A DNA stretch of 64,000 bases from an uncultured Dysosmobacter sp. (GCF_947631165.1 NZ_CANRKH010000003.1:62001-126000), one strand, 5' to 3'; shown: positions 16,915 through 27,758, counted from the stretch's first letter. Numbers and translations: made by a program. Notes: generated by a model from the sequence alone, not told the origin.

Positions 16915-17008
16915 GAAATAGCAGCCCATTTAACAAGACGGGTACAGCAAACAAAGAAACACTCCTCGGTGCATGAACAGGACCAGCAAAAACGGGCAAC
17001 AGGCAAAA

Positions 17009-17051
17009 CACCCCCTGATGTAGGAAAATGAAAGTACTACATCAGGGGGTG
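17009..17051 (+). terminator. Intrinsic terminator after dctM
   Basis: A perfect 15-bp stem pairs CACCCCCTGATGTAG with CTACATCAGGGGGTG around a 13-base AT-rich loop. It is followed by a T-rich run within TATACTAGTTTTCTTTT. It lies about 95 bases beyond the dctM stop. The rest of the 16,915-17,229 gap shows no gene. Confidence 0.85.
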
Positions 17052-17229
17052 TATACTAGTTTTCTTTTAACGGTTTTGAAACCTTCTCTCTATAAAACCA
17101 TTACTTTTGAAATACAGGCAATAACTGCCGGAGAAACATACATGAGTTCAAGCAATGTTGCAAAACAGTAAAATATACCGTATGATTTATTTCATCAGTA
17201 CGATAGGACACAGTGGGGGGATGCAGATT

Positions 17230-18054
17230 ATGAAACGTACTATCGAAAAACCAAATAAGGTGAACCACAAAATATATATTTGCCTTATTTCCCTCTTTTC
17301 AGGAACTCTTATGTTCTCTTTCTTTATCTCAGCGGGTATCTGCAGCACATTATCCGACATAATCAAAAACCTTTCGTATGGTTGTGTAGCATCTACCGTC
17401 GTTGCATGGATAATTGATTGTGCGACCACCAGGAATTTAAACAGGAAAGCAAACAGTATATACGATGCAGTATATGGAGAATTAAAGTTTCACATTGGTG
17501 CTTTTATCGGGACATGGGCAGAATTATGTGTTGTTTCATTCAAAGAGAAAGATTATCAAGAAGAAAAGCACACATGGAACGATTGGTTTAAAATAGTAAA
17601 AGAAAACTACGATAAATGTACGCCAGAACGCCAAGCGCATCTATTGAATTTTTTCTATAGGCAACTCACTGAAGCCGAAAAAGCTGTTAACAAGTCAATT
17701 GATTATCTCCAATCTCAAAGGTATATGTTAACATTAAACGATGTGATGAACGATGCTATGGATCGAATTCTCTCAGATTTTCGGTTTGAGTTTTATGCAT
17801 TAGATTTAGATTTATCTCGAAAGGATACTCCAGAAATGTTTTGGTCACATATGGATGCCATTACTTCAGATTTATTAAGATATATTCAGAATTGGCCGGA
17901 TATTAGGTATTACAATCATCTTCTTTTTCGCCCCCATAATTTTTTTCAAAATACAAACGACCTTCTTGCTGCGGTGTTGATAAGCGATTATGTTCCTGCC
18001 ACCGGAGGAAAGAAGGAATCTCTGATCTGCCGAATCAAAAAACATTTGAAATGA
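17230..18054 (+). CDS. Membrane protein of unknown function, AT-rich
   Basis: The 274-aa protein has two hydrophobic helices near the N-terminus (LISLFSGTLMFSFFISAGIC and YGCVASTVVAWIIDCATT). A soluble, charged helical region of about 200 residues follows. I recognise no family. The ATG at 17230 is chosen because GGGGGG lies nine bases upstream. Base composition is clearly more AT-rich than the neighbours, and codons such as ATA and AGA are common, suggesting horizontal acquisition. It stands alone between two terminators. A sensor or defence role is possible but not supported by any motif. Confidence 0.65.
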   Translation: MKRTIEKPNKVNHKIYICLISLFSGTLMFSFFISAGICSTLSDIIKNLSYGCVASTVVAWIIDCATTRNLNRKANSIYDAVYGELKFHIGAFIGTWAELCVVSFKEKDYQEEKHTWNDWFKIVKENYDKCTPERQAHLLNFFYRQLTEAEKAVNKSIDYLQSQRYMLTLNDVMNDAMDRILSDFRFEFYALDLDLSRKDTPEMFWSHMDAITSDLLRYIQNWPDIRYYNHLLFRPHNFFQNTNDLLAAVLISDYVPATGGKKESLICRIKKHLK

Positions 18055-18197
18055 GCGCAAGCCGCCTATTAAATGCATTGGATTTGACTAACCAGTTTTT
18101 GGGGATTTTATCAAAAGAACATTTGGAGGCATTATAGCACAACAGATAGCAAGCCTATAGCGCCCCATTCCTTATTACACTTATTGTGAAACAAAAA

Positions 18198-18253
18198 ACA
18201 GGAACAGCAACCCGGACAAATTCAAAAAATTTGTTCGCATTTGCTGCTCCTGT
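18198..18253 (-). terminator. Terminator of the GGDEF-EAL gene
   Basis: On the minus strand ACAGGAGCAGCAA pairs with TTGCTGTTCCTGT, with a second internal stem. A TTTTTTGTTTC tract follows. It lies about 35 bases past the stop of the signalling gene. The rest of the 18,055-18,286 gap contains nothing else I can identify. Confidence 0.75.
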
Positions 18254-18286
18254 TCAAACCGAAACACAAGATCGTGCCGCAGGAAT

Positions 18287-21118
18287 TTATGTTCCCATAT
18301 TTTCGCGGTAGAAATCCAGGAACTCCCCAATAGGAATGGGCCTGGAGGCATAGTAGCCCTGATAACAATCACCGGCGAGGGACGCGATCAGGTCGTGCTG
18401 TTCCCGCGTCTCGATCCCCTCCACGCAGGTGCGGAAGCCCGCCATCCGGGAGCCCCTCGTAATGCACTCCATCATATACCGATACTTCTGATCGGTAAAG
18501 ATATTGGAGAGAAAGACCCGGTCCACCTTCACCTCGTCGATGGGAAGCTGCAGCAGCAGTGTCAGGGAGGAGGTGCCTGTACCGAAGTCATCAAGGGCAA
18601 CGATGATGCCGTGGGAGCGGAAAAACTTCAATTCATCCGCCAAAAAGGCAAGGTCTAAGCGGCGGCAGCGCTCCGTAAGCTCAAGGCACAGATTCCGCGG
18701 AGGACAGCCCGTGTCGTCCAGAATATTCAGGACATCCTCGCGGAAGCCGCTGTGCTCCAGCTGGGTATCTGAGATATTGACATTCAGGATAAAATCAGGG
18801 TCGGCCTCGCGCATGGGCTTGGTCTCTTCGATCGCCTGACGAAGGATCCAGTTTCCAACCTGGATAAAGACAGGATCGTTTTCCAGCCAGGGAATGAAGC
18901 TGTCCGGCGGCACGACGCCGTAAGGCTCCTGCTTCCATCGAAGCAGCGCCTCAGCGCCGATGATTTTTCCCGTGGAGAAGGAGACGATAGGCTGATAGCA
19001 CAGGAAAAAGCTTCTGCAGCCCTCTATGGCGCTGCGGTGAATATCCGTGTGAAGTTGGACATTTTTGGTGTTGATGCCCTTGCGAATATCCTTGCTGAAG
19101 ACCAGCTGGTTGCGGTAGTTTTCCAAGGACTGCTCCATCGCGTAGATCAGGCTGCTGCGGACGATGGATGCATTATAAGAGTGGAAACTATCCAACAGCA
19201 CCGCGCCGCCGTAGATCCGCAGCGGGATCTGCAGGTTGTTGATTTGGATGTTGTTCTCCGCCAGCGTCTGGAGCTGACGGAAAAATTCCTGCGCCTCATC
19301 TTGATCGGCGCCGTATAGGTAGAGGGCAAACTTGGCCCCCTCCAGTCGAAACACGCGCCCCTTGCCGCCTACAAGCTCCTGGAGTTCCATGCCGAAAAGC
19401 CGCAGCACCTGGTTGCCGCCCTGCTGGCCATACATGGCGTTGATATGACGGAAATGCTCGATCCCCAGCTTGATCACACAGACATCTGTCTGCTCCTCGA
19501 CAAGGCGGTAAATGCTCTTGGTAAATTCCGCGTTGTTATGCAGATTGGTGATAGGGTCCACATCGTCCACAATGCCGTGATTGATGATCGTACCCGCAAA
19601 CAGGTCAGGGGCCATGCCGTCTCCCTTCAGCACCACGCCCCGGCAGGTACAAACGACGTATTCTCCCAGGCGGTTCTTGGCCCGGTATTCCAGCGCGTGG
19701 ACCTGACGGTGCCCGGAAAAGACCGCTGTGATATCTTCGTGGTACATTTCCCGGTCCTGTGGATGGATGTGGGACTCCCAAATTTTGCCGGCATTGAACA
19801 TATATTCACCCGGCAGGCCGAAATACTGCACCGCAGCCGGAGACCAGCGGGATACCCCGGTGTTCATGTTGCAGAGATAGATATAGCTGCGCTCCGAAGT
19901 GCCGGAAAAAGCTGTGAACGTCCGGTCAGTCAAGCCGCTGGTGTCCAACGCTGCCGAAGCGGACTCCTGGCCTTCCGTCAGGACCTGCCCGGAAGGCAGC
20001 GGTTCCTCGCGGAGCATGGTGTGAGGGATGGGGCCATATTTGATCTTATTGCGTTCCTTGTTGCGGTACAGGGCAGCATCCGCCGTCTGTACTGCATCTT
20101 CGAGGCTCTCACGGAATGGCTCATACTGGGCATAGCCCAGAGAGATGTATGGAAAATTCGGATCTGTTTTGCGGTGCTTCCCCATAGCGGATAGAAACTG
20201 TTCGTTCAGCGTATCCACCAGAGCGCCGGCTGTCTCCAAGATCACACAGAATTTATCACCTTCGATCCGGTAGCATTTTCCATAGTTCCCATAGGTGTTC
20301 CGGATGATGCTGCCGATGACCTGTAAACAGTGATCGCCGTAGAGACGGCCGTGCTGTTCATTGACTGATTTGAAAAGATCCACATCGAACAGCTGGATGA
20401 CAGCTGGCTCACGCAGCCGGGACAGCTGGTTATTGTAGCTGGTGCGGTTGAGCAGCATGGTCATCTTATCAATGCGCTGGATCATATCGTTATAAAAGAC
20501 ATAGATCAGCGCCACATCGATAGCGACTGTGAGCCAAGCGGACTTTATACTCTTGTCGATCTGGTTTGCGGCGACGCCGAACAGCAAAAAGAGCAGCAGC
20601 AGGACCAGGATGATCCGGTTCCGGTTCTGGTATTGACGGCTGACCTGATAGCCGGTCCACAGCACAAGGGCAGCACCGCACAAGTAGGTCGCCAGATAGA
20701 TCCAGTAAAAAGGACCGTGGCGGAAGAGGCCGCTGCTGTCCACATAGAAGATGAATCCGCTGAAAGCGGACAAGATCTCCACCCCGGCGTGCAGGATCAG
20801 AGCATGCCAGATCCACCGGGCTTTTTTGGACAGATCGGCGGAACAGTTCAGGATCTCCGCGCACAGGAGCGGGGCAACCGGCGTCAAAGAGAGCTCCAGC
20901 ACCTTGGTCCAGATGTGGACCTGCCGGAATCTCCCGCCGAAATGAACGGTCACAGTGCCCGACCACTCCGCAATGATCGCCAGGATCACACTGAGAAAGA
21001 GCAGCAGAAACAGTCTGCGTTTATGCTGCGGGAGCAGCTCATTGGTGTTTGCCATGATTGCAAGGATCGCCATTAAAAAAATGACTTCCAAAACAATCAC
21101 GCTATAAAAAACCAGCAT
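18287..21118 (-). CDS. Multidomain c-di-GMP phosphodiesterase (7TM, degenerate GGDEF, PAS, degenerate GGDEF, EAL)
   Basis: The 943-aa protein starts with about seven membrane helices (residues 1-215). A GGDEF-like domain follows whose signature is degenerate (YRIEGDKFC), then a PAS domain (about 390-500) and a second degenerate GGDEF (FRLEGAKFALYL). The C-terminal EAL domain keeps GAEALLRW, NVNISDTQLE, ELTER, ALDDFGTGTSS, KVDRVF, EGIET and QGYYASRP. It should therefore hydrolyse c-di-GMP rather than make it. The membrane module probably senses an extracellular signal. The neighbouring histidine kinases suggest a signalling island. Confidence 0.85.
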   Translation of the reverse strand: MLVFYSVIVLEVIFLMAILAIMANTNELLPQHKRRLFLLLFLSVILAIIAEWSGTVTVHFGGRFRQVHIWTKVLELSLTPVAPLLCAEILNCSADLSKKARWIWHALILHAGVEILSAFSGFIFYVDSSGLFRHGPFYWIYLATYLCGAALVLWTGYQVSRQYQNRNRIILVLLLLFLLFGVAANQIDKSIKSAWLTVAIDVALIYVFYNDMIQRIDKMTMLLNRTSYNNQLSRLREPAVIQLFDVDLFKSVNEQHGRLYGDHCLQVIGSIIRNTYGNYGKCYRIEGDKFCVILETAGALVDTLNEQFLSAMGKHRKTDPNFPYISLGYAQYEPFRESLEDAVQTADAALYRNKERNKIKYGPIPHTMLREEPLPSGQVLTEGQESASAALDTSGLTDRTFTAFSGTSERSYIYLCNMNTGVSRWSPAAVQYFGLPGEYMFNAGKIWESHIHPQDREMYHEDITAVFSGHRQVHALEYRAKNRLGEYVVCTCRGVVLKGDGMAPDLFAGTIINHGIVDDVDPITNLHNNAEFTKSIYRLVEEQTDVCVIKLGIEHFRHINAMYGQQGGNQVLRLFGMELQELVGGKGRVFRLEGAKFALYLYGADQDEAQEFFRQLQTLAENNIQINNLQIPLRIYGGAVLLDSFHSYNASIVRSSLIYAMEQSLENYRNQLVFSKDIRKGINTKNVQLHTDIHRSAIEGCRSFFLCYQPIVSFSTGKIIGAEALLRWKQEPYGVVPPDSFIPWLENDPVFIQVGNWILRQAIEETKPMREADPDFILNVNISDTQLEHSGFREDVLNILDDTGCPPRNLCLELTERCRRLDLAFLADELKFFRSHGIIVALDDFGTGTSSLTLLLQLPIDEVKVDRVFLSNIFTDQKYRYMMECITRGSRMAGFRTCVEGIETREQHDLIASLAGDCYQGYYASRPIPIGEFLDFYRENMGT

Positions 21119-21467
21119 AGGGATACCACCTTTGACACTTATATCCTATTGGAAGTATAGAACATATTTGAGGTAAATGCAAGAGGCGGTATGGCGCTGA
21201 AAAAGCGTACCGCGGCGGCTTTGTGCAGCAAATATTTTTGACCGCGAATCCCAGCGGAGCGAATCACAGTCGGAAGTGAAGAAATTCCCTGTCCAGCTAA
21301 GGATCCTCGCCGCAGGCAGGGATTTGTGCTAAACAGGGAATTTCTGAGTTGTATCAAGGAGAGAAATATACTATTTTGAGCAAGAGATTTCGGGGGAGGG
21401 TGTGCGGGACCGTTCTGCGCTTCCCCGCCTTACGCGGTCACACGCCCGTTTCAGCTAAACACAGCCA
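21119..21467. other. Intergenic region with an inverted repeat
   Basis: About 350 bases without a credible gene lie between the EAL gene and the first hybrid kinase. A perfect 12-bp inverted repeat (GAAATTCCCTGT at 21281-21292 and its complement at 21333-21344) could form a long hairpin, for example as the end of the kinase transcript. I looked for a c-di-GMP riboswitch upstream of the EAL gene and saw none. Confidence 0.4.
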
Positions 21468-24041
21468 TCAATCATCCATGTACTTTTTCAGGATACGGGT
21501 TACCTCACTGATGTCAATGGGCTTGGCCACGTGGGCGTTCATGCCGTGGCTCAAGCACCTCTGAATATCGTCGGAATATGCGTCCGCCGTCATGGCGATG
21601 ATAGGCAGCGCGGCATCCGGCCGGTCCATGGCGCGGATCGCGTCGGTCGCCTCGTAGCCGTCCATAATGGGCATCCGGATGTCCATCAGGATGGCGTCAT
21701 AGTATCCGGGATCGGAGCGCTGGAACATCTCCGTGCAGACCTCGCCGTTTTCCGCCCACTCCAGCTCAAGACCCAGATCGTGAAGCAGCTCATTGGCGAT
21801 CTCCCAATTCAGCTCATTGTCCTCCGCGACCAGGACACGCTTGTTGGAAAATTCCGGCGCTTGCTCCTCCTTGGCGGTCTGAACCTCCTCTGCGCCTACA
21901 TAGGGCTTTAATCCATAGAACAGGGTGGACCGGAACAGGGGCTTCATCAGGAAACCACTGATTCCCGCTGCCCGGGCCTCATCCTCGATCTCGGTCCAGT
22001 CGTAGGCGGACATCAGCAGGATAGGCACATCGCCGCCCAGCTGCCGCCGCAGCTCCCGTGCGGTCTGGATGCCGTCCATGTCCGGAAGCTTCCAGTCCAG
22101 CAGGATCACGTGATAATCATTATGCGCCTCATGATGCTGGGCAGCCATCCGAACGGCGTCCTCGCCATCCAGAACCCACTCCGCCCGGATGCCGATGGAG
22201 CGCAGGGAATCAACGGTGCTCTCGCAGAGCTGCTGGTCATCGTCCACCACCAGCATGACCCAGTCTGGCAGGAGCATATCCTCGACCTGCTCCACCGCCC
22301 GCTGCAGATCCAGGATCACCTGGAACTGGGTTCCCACGCCCTGCCGGCTGTCCACCGTGATCTCGCCGCCCATGGCGTCCACAATGTACTTGGTGATGGC
22401 CATGCCCAGGCCGGTGCCCTCGGTACGGTGGATCCGCTTGTTGTCCTCCCGGGAGAAAGATTCAAAGATATGGGTCTGGTACTCCTTGGACATACCGATA
22501 CCGGTATCCTTCACGCTGATGCGGATACGGACATAATCCCCTCCCTTGGGAGACTCTTCCTCGTAAATGGACACCTCGATGGAGCCGCCCTCCGGCGTAA
22601 ACTTGATGGCATTGGAGAGCAGATTCAGCAGCACCTGGTTCAGGCGTACGCTGTCGCAGTGCACGTTCTCCGAGGTAATGTTGAAGATAGAGATATTGAA
22701 TTTCTGATGCTTTGCCTTCACCTGCGGCTGCACGATGCTGACCATGCTGTCCATGACCTCCCGCAGGGATACCAGCTCCTCGTTGAGTGTCATCTTGCCG
22801 CTCTCGATCTTGGACATATCCAGCACGTCGTTGATCAGACCCAGCAGGTGACGGCTGGACATGGTAATCTTTTTCAGGCAGTTCTGCACCTGCTGGGGAT
22901 CATCGATATGTGCGGTGGCGATGGCCGTCATGCCCACAATGGCGTTCATAGGCGTGCGGATGTCATGGCTCATGTTGGAGAGGAACTCGCCTTTGGACCT
23001 GCTGGCTTTCTCAGCTGCAATCCGGGCCTCCTCAGCCAACCGCCGGGCCTCCTCCAATTCCTTCATCTGCGCCCGGTTCAGGGTGAAATACCGCAGGAAC
23101 ACGGCGATCAGGGACAGCAGGATCACCGCGCAGACGGCCGCGGAAGCGGATAAGGAGCGTGTTCCCATGCTCTCCACCGATTCGTTCAACGCGCCGTAGG
23201 GCATGAACGTCACCAGATACCACACACTGTTGGGCAGGCTGGACGCGTACATATGCTGCCGCACGCCATCCACCTGGACCATGGTGGAGTAATCGCTGCC
23301 GGCCTGCATGGCAGCCTCAAGCTCGGCAATGTAGTTCTCCGGGGTCTGGCCGTCCGTCTCTGCGTATACGGCGCGGACCCGGTCGAAATAGTTGTCCCGC
23401 ACCGCGGCGGAATTGCGGGCCACAAAGGTGCCGTCCTTGCGGATGACAAGAGAATAGATGAGGGTGCTTTTATCCTCCAGTGTGTCCAGCGAGAGTATTT
23501 CGGACAAATAACTGATCGGCAGCTCGCCTATCATGGCGACACAGTTCTCCATGCCCGGAACACTGAGTCTCACGGGCGCGCACATCAGCACGACCTGTTC
23601 CCCGGAGCCGTTATAGCCAACAGCGATCCGGCTCTCCCCGTTTTTCAACGTCTCCAGAAAGATTGGGGGCCCGGAGTACTGGAGTGGATCTCCGTAGATC
23701 GTCTCAAGGTTTCCCTCGTCATCACACCAGCTGATGGACTCATAGTCCCGGCTGTGCCCATAGTAGGTCATCCACTGGTAATATGCCTCCTTATTGTTCT
23801 CGCACGTGGGAGGAAGGTTTTCCGAAAATGTCGTCATCGGAATCAGGCACTGATCGCTGATGGCTTCGAAATGCTTGGAGATCCGTTCATTGATATTTGC
23901 CATATAAATGCTTCCCAATTGGGCGATGGCCTGTTCGTTTTGACGGTTCAAATAAACTGCCAGTGCCGCGAATGCCGTGATACACACAACACACACGACG
24001 GCGAGGCTGCCGGCCAGAAAATGCTTGATCTTGTCTTTCAT
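21468..24041 (-). CDS. Hybrid sensor histidine kinase with two receiver domains
   Basis: The 857-aa membrane protein has an N-terminal helix, a Cache-like extracytoplasmic sensor (about 30-300) and a second helix. It then has HisKA with the phospho-accepting histidine in [17 protein letters not shown], an ATPase domain ([32 protein letters not shown]) and two receivers. The receivers carry LLDWKLPDMDG and ILMDIRMPIMDG. No HPt domain is present, so a phosphorelay partner must be elsewhere. The gene is a diverged tandem paralogue of the kinase upstream, 31 bases away, and probably shares its operon. Confidence 0.88.
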   Translation of the reverse strand: MKDKIKHFLAGSLAVVCVVCITAFAALAVYLNRQNEQAIAQLGSIYMANINERISKHFEAISDQCLIPMTTFSENLPPTCENNKEAYYQWMTYYGHSRDYESISWCDDEGNLETIYGDPLQYSGPPIFLETLKNGESRIAVGYNGSGEQVVLMCAPVRLSVPGMENCVAMIGELPISYLSEILSLDTLEDKSTLIYSLVIRKDGTFVARNSAAVRDNYFDRVRAVYAETDGQTPENYIAELEAAMQAGSDYSTMVQVDGVRQHMYASSLPNSVWYLVTFMPYGALNESVESMGTRSLSASAAVCAVILLSLIAVFLRYFTLNRAQMKELEEARRLAEEARIAAEKASRSKGEFLSNMSHDIRTPMNAIVGMTAIATAHIDDPQQVQNCLKKITMSSRHLLGLINDVLDMSKIESGKMTLNEELVSLREVMDSMVSIVQPQVKAKHQKFNISIFNITSENVHCDSVRLNQVLLNLLSNAIKFTPEGGSIEVSIYEEESPKGGDYVRIRISVKDTGIGMSKEYQTHIFESFSREDNKRIHRTEGTGLGMAITKYIVDAMGGEITVDSRQGVGTQFQVILDLQRAVEQVEDMLLPDWVMLVVDDDQQLCESTVDSLRSIGIRAEWVLDGEDAVRMAAQHHEAHNDYHVILLDWKLPDMDGIQTARELRRQLGGDVPILLMSAYDWTEIEDEARAAGISGFLMKPLFRSTLFYGLKPYVGAEEVQTAKEEQAPEFSNKRVLVAEDNELNWEIANELLHDLGLELEWAENGEVCTEMFQRSDPGYYDAILMDIRMPIMDGYEATDAIRAMDRPDAALPIIAMTADAYSDDIQRCLSHGMNAHVAKPIDISEVTRILKKYMDD

Positions 24042-24071
24042 TGTCCTGCCCACCTTCCAGAAAGCCTCTGT

Positions 24072-26735
24072 TCACTTCAAGGCTTCCTTCAAAACCTCCA
24101 TCAAATTTGCAATGTTGATCGGCTTCACAATATGTCCGTTCAAACCGGCGTCCAGCGCTTTTTGGCGGTCCTCTTCAAAGGCGTTGGCCGTCATTGCGTA
24201 GATCGGGATAGCCGCCTTGTCCCCCAGAGAGCGGATCCGGCGGGTCGCCTCGTAACCGTCCATGCGCGGCATTTGGATGTCCATGAGGATGAGATCGTAT
24301 CGGCCCGCAGGCTCGGCTTCTACCTTCTCGACAGCCACGGTTCCATCCCCAGCCACATCGACCTCGAATCCCCTTTCCTCCAAAATGGTCGCCGCGATTT
24401 CCTGGTTCAGCGCATTGTCCTCCACCAGGAGGATCCGCTTGCCCTCGAAAAGCGCGTCAGACTCTTCCGGCTTCTCTGCAACTTTTTCAACGTGTCCCAG
24501 GAGGACATCCCGAAGCTCCGACATGAACAGCGGCTTTGAGCAGAAGGCCGTAACGCCTGCTTTCCTCGCCTCCTCCTCGATCTCTGTCCAGTCGTAGGCT
24601 GTCAGGATAATGATGGGCTTGCTGTCGCCGATGATCGCCCGGATGCGCCGGACCGTCTCGATCCCGTTCATATCCGGCATGACCCAATCGATGATGTAAA
24701 CGCTGAATTCGTCGTCGTTTTCCACGGCAAGCTGTGTGCGAAGGACGGCCTCTTTTCCGGAAGTGGTCCATTCCGCCCGCATGCCGATCTTCCCGAGCAT
24801 CCGGGTGACGCTGGCGCAGGTGTTGAAATCGTCGTCGGCCACCAGCGCGTGCAGGCCGGCCAGTTTGGGAATCTGTTCGCAGCGCACCGGACCGCCGCCG
24901 ATGCGGAATTGCAGGCACACCGTAAACTCTGATCCCTTGCCGACCTCGCTCTCCACGGAGATGGTCCCGCCCATCATGTCCACAATGTTCTTCGTGATCG
25001 CCATGCCGAGGCCTGTGCCCTGGATGCCGCTGACGGTGGAAGTCTGCTCCCGGGTAAACGCCTCGAAGATGTGCTTTTGGAACTCCTTGCTCATGCCGAT
25101 ACCGGAATCCTTCACCCGGAAGACATAGCTGGCGTAGCCGCTGGGTGCGTCGCTCTTCTCGATCACACGAATACTGATCATGCCGCCCGGCTTTGTAAAT
25201 TTCACGGAGTTGCTGACCAGATTCAACAGGACCTGGTTCAGCCTCAACTTGTCGCAGATGATATCCTCGTGAACCACGTCGGCGGTATCGATAAAGATCT
25301 CAAGCTGCTTCGCGTGCACGTTTGTCTGAATAATGGTTCGGAGATCGTGGAGGACGTCTGGGAGATGCACGTCTTTTTCCTCGATCTTGACCTTGCCGCT
25401 CTCGATCCGGCTCATGTCCAGAACGTCGTTGATCAGGGAGAGCAGGTGTTCACTGGACACCGATATCTTTCCCAGGTAGTCCGCCACCTGCTTTTTGTTG
25501 TCAATGTGCGCCGCCGCAAGGGCGGTAAAGCCGATGATGGCGTTCATCGGGGTGCGGATGTCGTGGGACATATTGTTGAGGAAGGTGGTCTTGGCCCTGT
25601 TCGCGTGCTCCGCAGCAGCCAGTGCGTCCTGTAGGGCCTTCCTCTGCTCTTCCTCCGCCCTGACTTCCGCGTCCGCGTTGCGGATGCCCAGAATCAGATG
25701 CCGTCTGTCACCGCTCGCTGTGACGATCTTCACCTGATAGTGATGGACTTCGCCCTCCAGTGTCGCCCGAAAGGGAATCACCAGCGCATCCGCGTCTTTC
25801 AGTGCGCATTCGACTGCCGGAGCGGAAATTCTCTTCCGAAACATTTCACGGTCCGCCGGATACACATATTTTTCAATCACCCACGCCCAGGTCTGATCAT
25901 ACGGATGGACTTTCCTGTGGCCATCATCGACCATCTCGCCCTGCGACTTGAAGGGGACGGACGTGTTTTCCTCCAAATCAACCTGGGTGATCTCCGTATA
26001 ATCGCGGCTGAGCGCTTTGACGATATCCACCTGCTCCAGCTTGATTTTCGTCTCTCTCTCCTCGGAGACATCCATGAAGCTGACCAGCGCATGGTCAGCG
26101 TCTATGCCGCGATTCACCTCGAAACGGACCCACCGTCCACCTTTTTCTGGACGCTCTCGGACCACCACTGCATACCGCGCATCTTCTTGAAGCCGTTTCC
26201 GCATCATCTCGATCCGGCTGGCCTGAAAGAGCTTTTCCTGATCGTCCTTATAGATAAAATCGCGGATATAGTCGTCAAAGCTCTCCCAACGGTTGTCTCG
26301 GCCGAACCGCTCTTCAAGGCTCCTTTTGCGGATAAACACCGAATAGGTCCCCGAGGAAAATTCCACATAATAGGCAGATAAAAAGACATGGCAGTACGCG
26401 TCAAAGAAGCCGACGGAGCGCTCGATCTGCTTCTTCATATGTTCGCTCTCCACGCCCACCTTGTGGCGCGTCACGCAGTATTTACCCCCGGTCAGCTCGC
26501 AGAAGGCAGCCTCCACAAATCCGTCGTAGAAGGAATCATAGTACATCACGGAAGGATTGTCCGAGCGGTCCGCAATTGGGCAGTGGGCGCACGGCGCATC
26601 CCGGTTCATGACGGCCCGGTAGCACAGATCGCCCACCCGGATTCCCGGATAACGATCCGCCACCGCCTTGTCAAATTCCACAAGGTGAAAATTTCGGTCT
26701 ATAATATAAATATTGTTTTCATAATTTATATTCAT
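24072..26735 (-). CDS. Hybrid sensor histidine kinase, PAS-type, with two receiver domains
   Basis: The 887-aa protein has no membrane helix. Its N-terminus contains a PAS-like region with a cysteine cluster ([15 protein letters not shown]), then further PAS-like segments. HisKA ([17 protein letters not shown]), an ATPase domain ([16 protein letters not shown]) and two receivers ([23 protein letters not shown]) follow. The ATG at 26735 has GGAGG seven bases upstream. The Cys-x-x-Cys motif could bind a metal or sense redox state. The kinase core is closely similar to the next gene, indicating a tandem duplication with exchanged sensor modules. Confidence 0.87.
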   Translation of the reverse strand: MNINYENNIYIIDRNFHLVEFDKAVADRYPGIRVGDLCYRAVMNRDAPCAHCPIADRSDNPSVMYYDSFYDGFVEAAFCELTGGKYCVTRHKVGVESEHMKKQIERSVGFFDAYCHVFLSAYYVEFSSGTYSVFIRKRSLEERFGRDNRWESFDDYIRDFIYKDDQEKLFQASRIEMMRKRLQEDARYAVVVRERPEKGGRWVRFEVNRGIDADHALVSFMDVSEERETKIKLEQVDIVKALSRDYTEITQVDLEENTSVPFKSQGEMVDDGHRKVHPYDQTWAWVIEKYVYPADREMFRKRISAPAVECALKDADALVIPFRATLEGEVHHYQVKIVTASGDRRHLILGIRNADAEVRAEEEQRKALQDALAAAEHANRAKTTFLNNMSHDIRTPMNAIIGFTALAAAHIDNKKQVADYLGKISVSSEHLLSLINDVLDMSRIESGKVKIEEKDVHLPDVLHDLRTIIQTNVHAKQLEIFIDTADVVHEDIICDKLRLNQVLLNLVSNSVKFTKPGGMISIRVIEKSDAPSGYASYVFRVKDSGIGMSKEFQKHIFEAFTREQTSTVSGIQGTGLGMAITKNIVDMMGGTISVESEVGKGSEFTVCLQFRIGGGPVRCEQIPKLAGLHALVADDDFNTCASVTRMLGKIGMRAEWTTSGKEAVLRTQLAVENDDEFSVYIIDWVMPDMNGIETVRRIRAIIGDSKPIIILTAYDWTEIEEEARKAGVTAFCSKPLFMSELRDVLLGHVEKVAEKPEESDALFEGKRILLVEDNALNQEIAATILEERGFEVDVAGDGTVAVEKVEAEPAGRYDLILMDIQMPRMDGYEATRRIRSLGDKAAIPIYAMTANAFEEDRQKALDAGLNGHIVKPINIANLMEVLKEALK

Positions 26736-26856
26736 CCGCCAACCTCCAGACTTCTTCCAGTAATAGGACTCTCTCTTGGATATACCGGTGTTCAAGGCAA
26801 TCTTTCCCGCTTATCTGCCCTGAATGGTTCCTTTTATGAATCAAACCGCCGACAAT

Positions 26857-27054
26857 CTATATCTTCCGGCCAATTTTCGCATCTAGTTCATCAATTGTCA
26901 GTTTCCCATTGTTCCCCCGCTTGTAGCCAAAGCAGACAAATTCGGCGTAACCAGAGGTGCCATTTTCAAACTCTCGTTTGATCCACCATCTGATATTCCG
27001 GCCCACATCCTCGCTCTCCGCTTGAGTGAGAACACACCATGCAATTGGCCGCAC
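26857..27054 (-). pseudogene. Large serine recombinase remnant
   Basis: A fragment of about 65 codons carries NIRWWIKREFENGTSGYAEFVCFGYKRGNNGKLTIDE cut into short recognisable blocks. It matches the linker before the recombinase domain of large serine recombinases (typically about 500 aa). The catalytic N-terminal serine domain and the C-terminus are absent. I read it as debris of an older mobile element at the edge of the integration hot spot. Confidence 0.55.
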
Positions 27055-27422
27055 TTAAATCTGCTGTTCATTAAGCCACATATTTTCCCGCTCAAGGTAG
27101 ACCTCTATTCCTGAGCCACGCGGGTTCTGCAATGCCTCATCATATCAAAGGTATTCCGCCTAAAGCGGCTACTAGAATTTATCAGAGCCGGGTCAATTTA
27201 CCTTGTTCAGTTAATTTTATCAAAGTGCAAAACTCTTGGCAACCGTATTTTCAGGATTCTTAGCTCGTTTACGTTTTTCCTGTTGCACAGCCATGAAGAT
27301 TTTATCAAAAATAATGGCTTCATGAGAGTCGGTGTGGAGATACCGTTCCATGAAGCCATCTATCATCCAGCCCAAGAACAGTTTATTGACCGTCTGGCTG
27401 CTGATTTTTTGATTGATTTTCC
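27055..27422. other. Degraded mobile-element DNA
   Basis: This AT-richer stretch has no complete gene. A minus-strand open frame (stop at 27220) reads like a C-terminus (NKLFLGWMIDGFMERYL...) but has no clear start or family. It lies between two recombinase fragments and is best described as relic sequence. Confidence 0.4.
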
Positions 27423-27602
27423 AGCCTACAATACTACCCAGAATACTCCCCTGTCTGGCCGGATGGCAAGAAATATCCCAGGAATGTCTATGCCCACAGT
27501 GAGGCTGAGTGCGGGGAACTGTTAGCAAAATTGATAGTTGAGATGAAAGCGGAAATCACCGCTGAACGGGAGCGATTTAAAAATGAAACGAAAGCAAGTT
27601 AA
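27423..27602 (+). pseudogene. Gene remnant resembling an integrase N-terminal arm region
   Basis: About 59 codons end at TAA 27600-27602 and contain EYSPVWPDGKKYPRNVYAH and EAECGELLAKLIVEMKAEI. This style (short beta strand, NVYA, charged helix) resembles arm-binding regions near the start of some Clostridial tyrosine integrases. No start codon or downstream domains are present, so it is a relic. The family call is from memory of motif style only. Confidence 0.35.
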
Positions 27603-27722
27603 TAGCAAAGAGCGGCCCATCAGGAAGCAAATCCCGGCAGGCCGTTTTTTGCTGTCTGTAGCTTGTGGTCAACGGCAAATGCCTCAAATTCAATCCAGAG
27701 AAAAGGTGCAAAAAAGCAAAGA

Positions 27723-27756
27723 AAAGCCAGCCCTTTCAGCAGAAAAGGCTGGCTTT
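27723..27756 (+). terminator. Hairpin beside the left attachment repeat
   Basis: AAAGCCAGCC pairs with GGCTGGCTTT, followed by TTTTA, two bases before the left att core. In a normal chromosome this would be the terminator just after the tRNA-Thr 3' end. A hairpin also precedes the right att core, at 35297-35321. Confidence 0.65.
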
Positions 27757-27758
27757 TA

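Noticed and set aside
21119-21467. Possible c-di-GMP riboswitch near the EAL gene
   Set aside because: No recognisable aptamer core. Only a simple inverted repeat is present.
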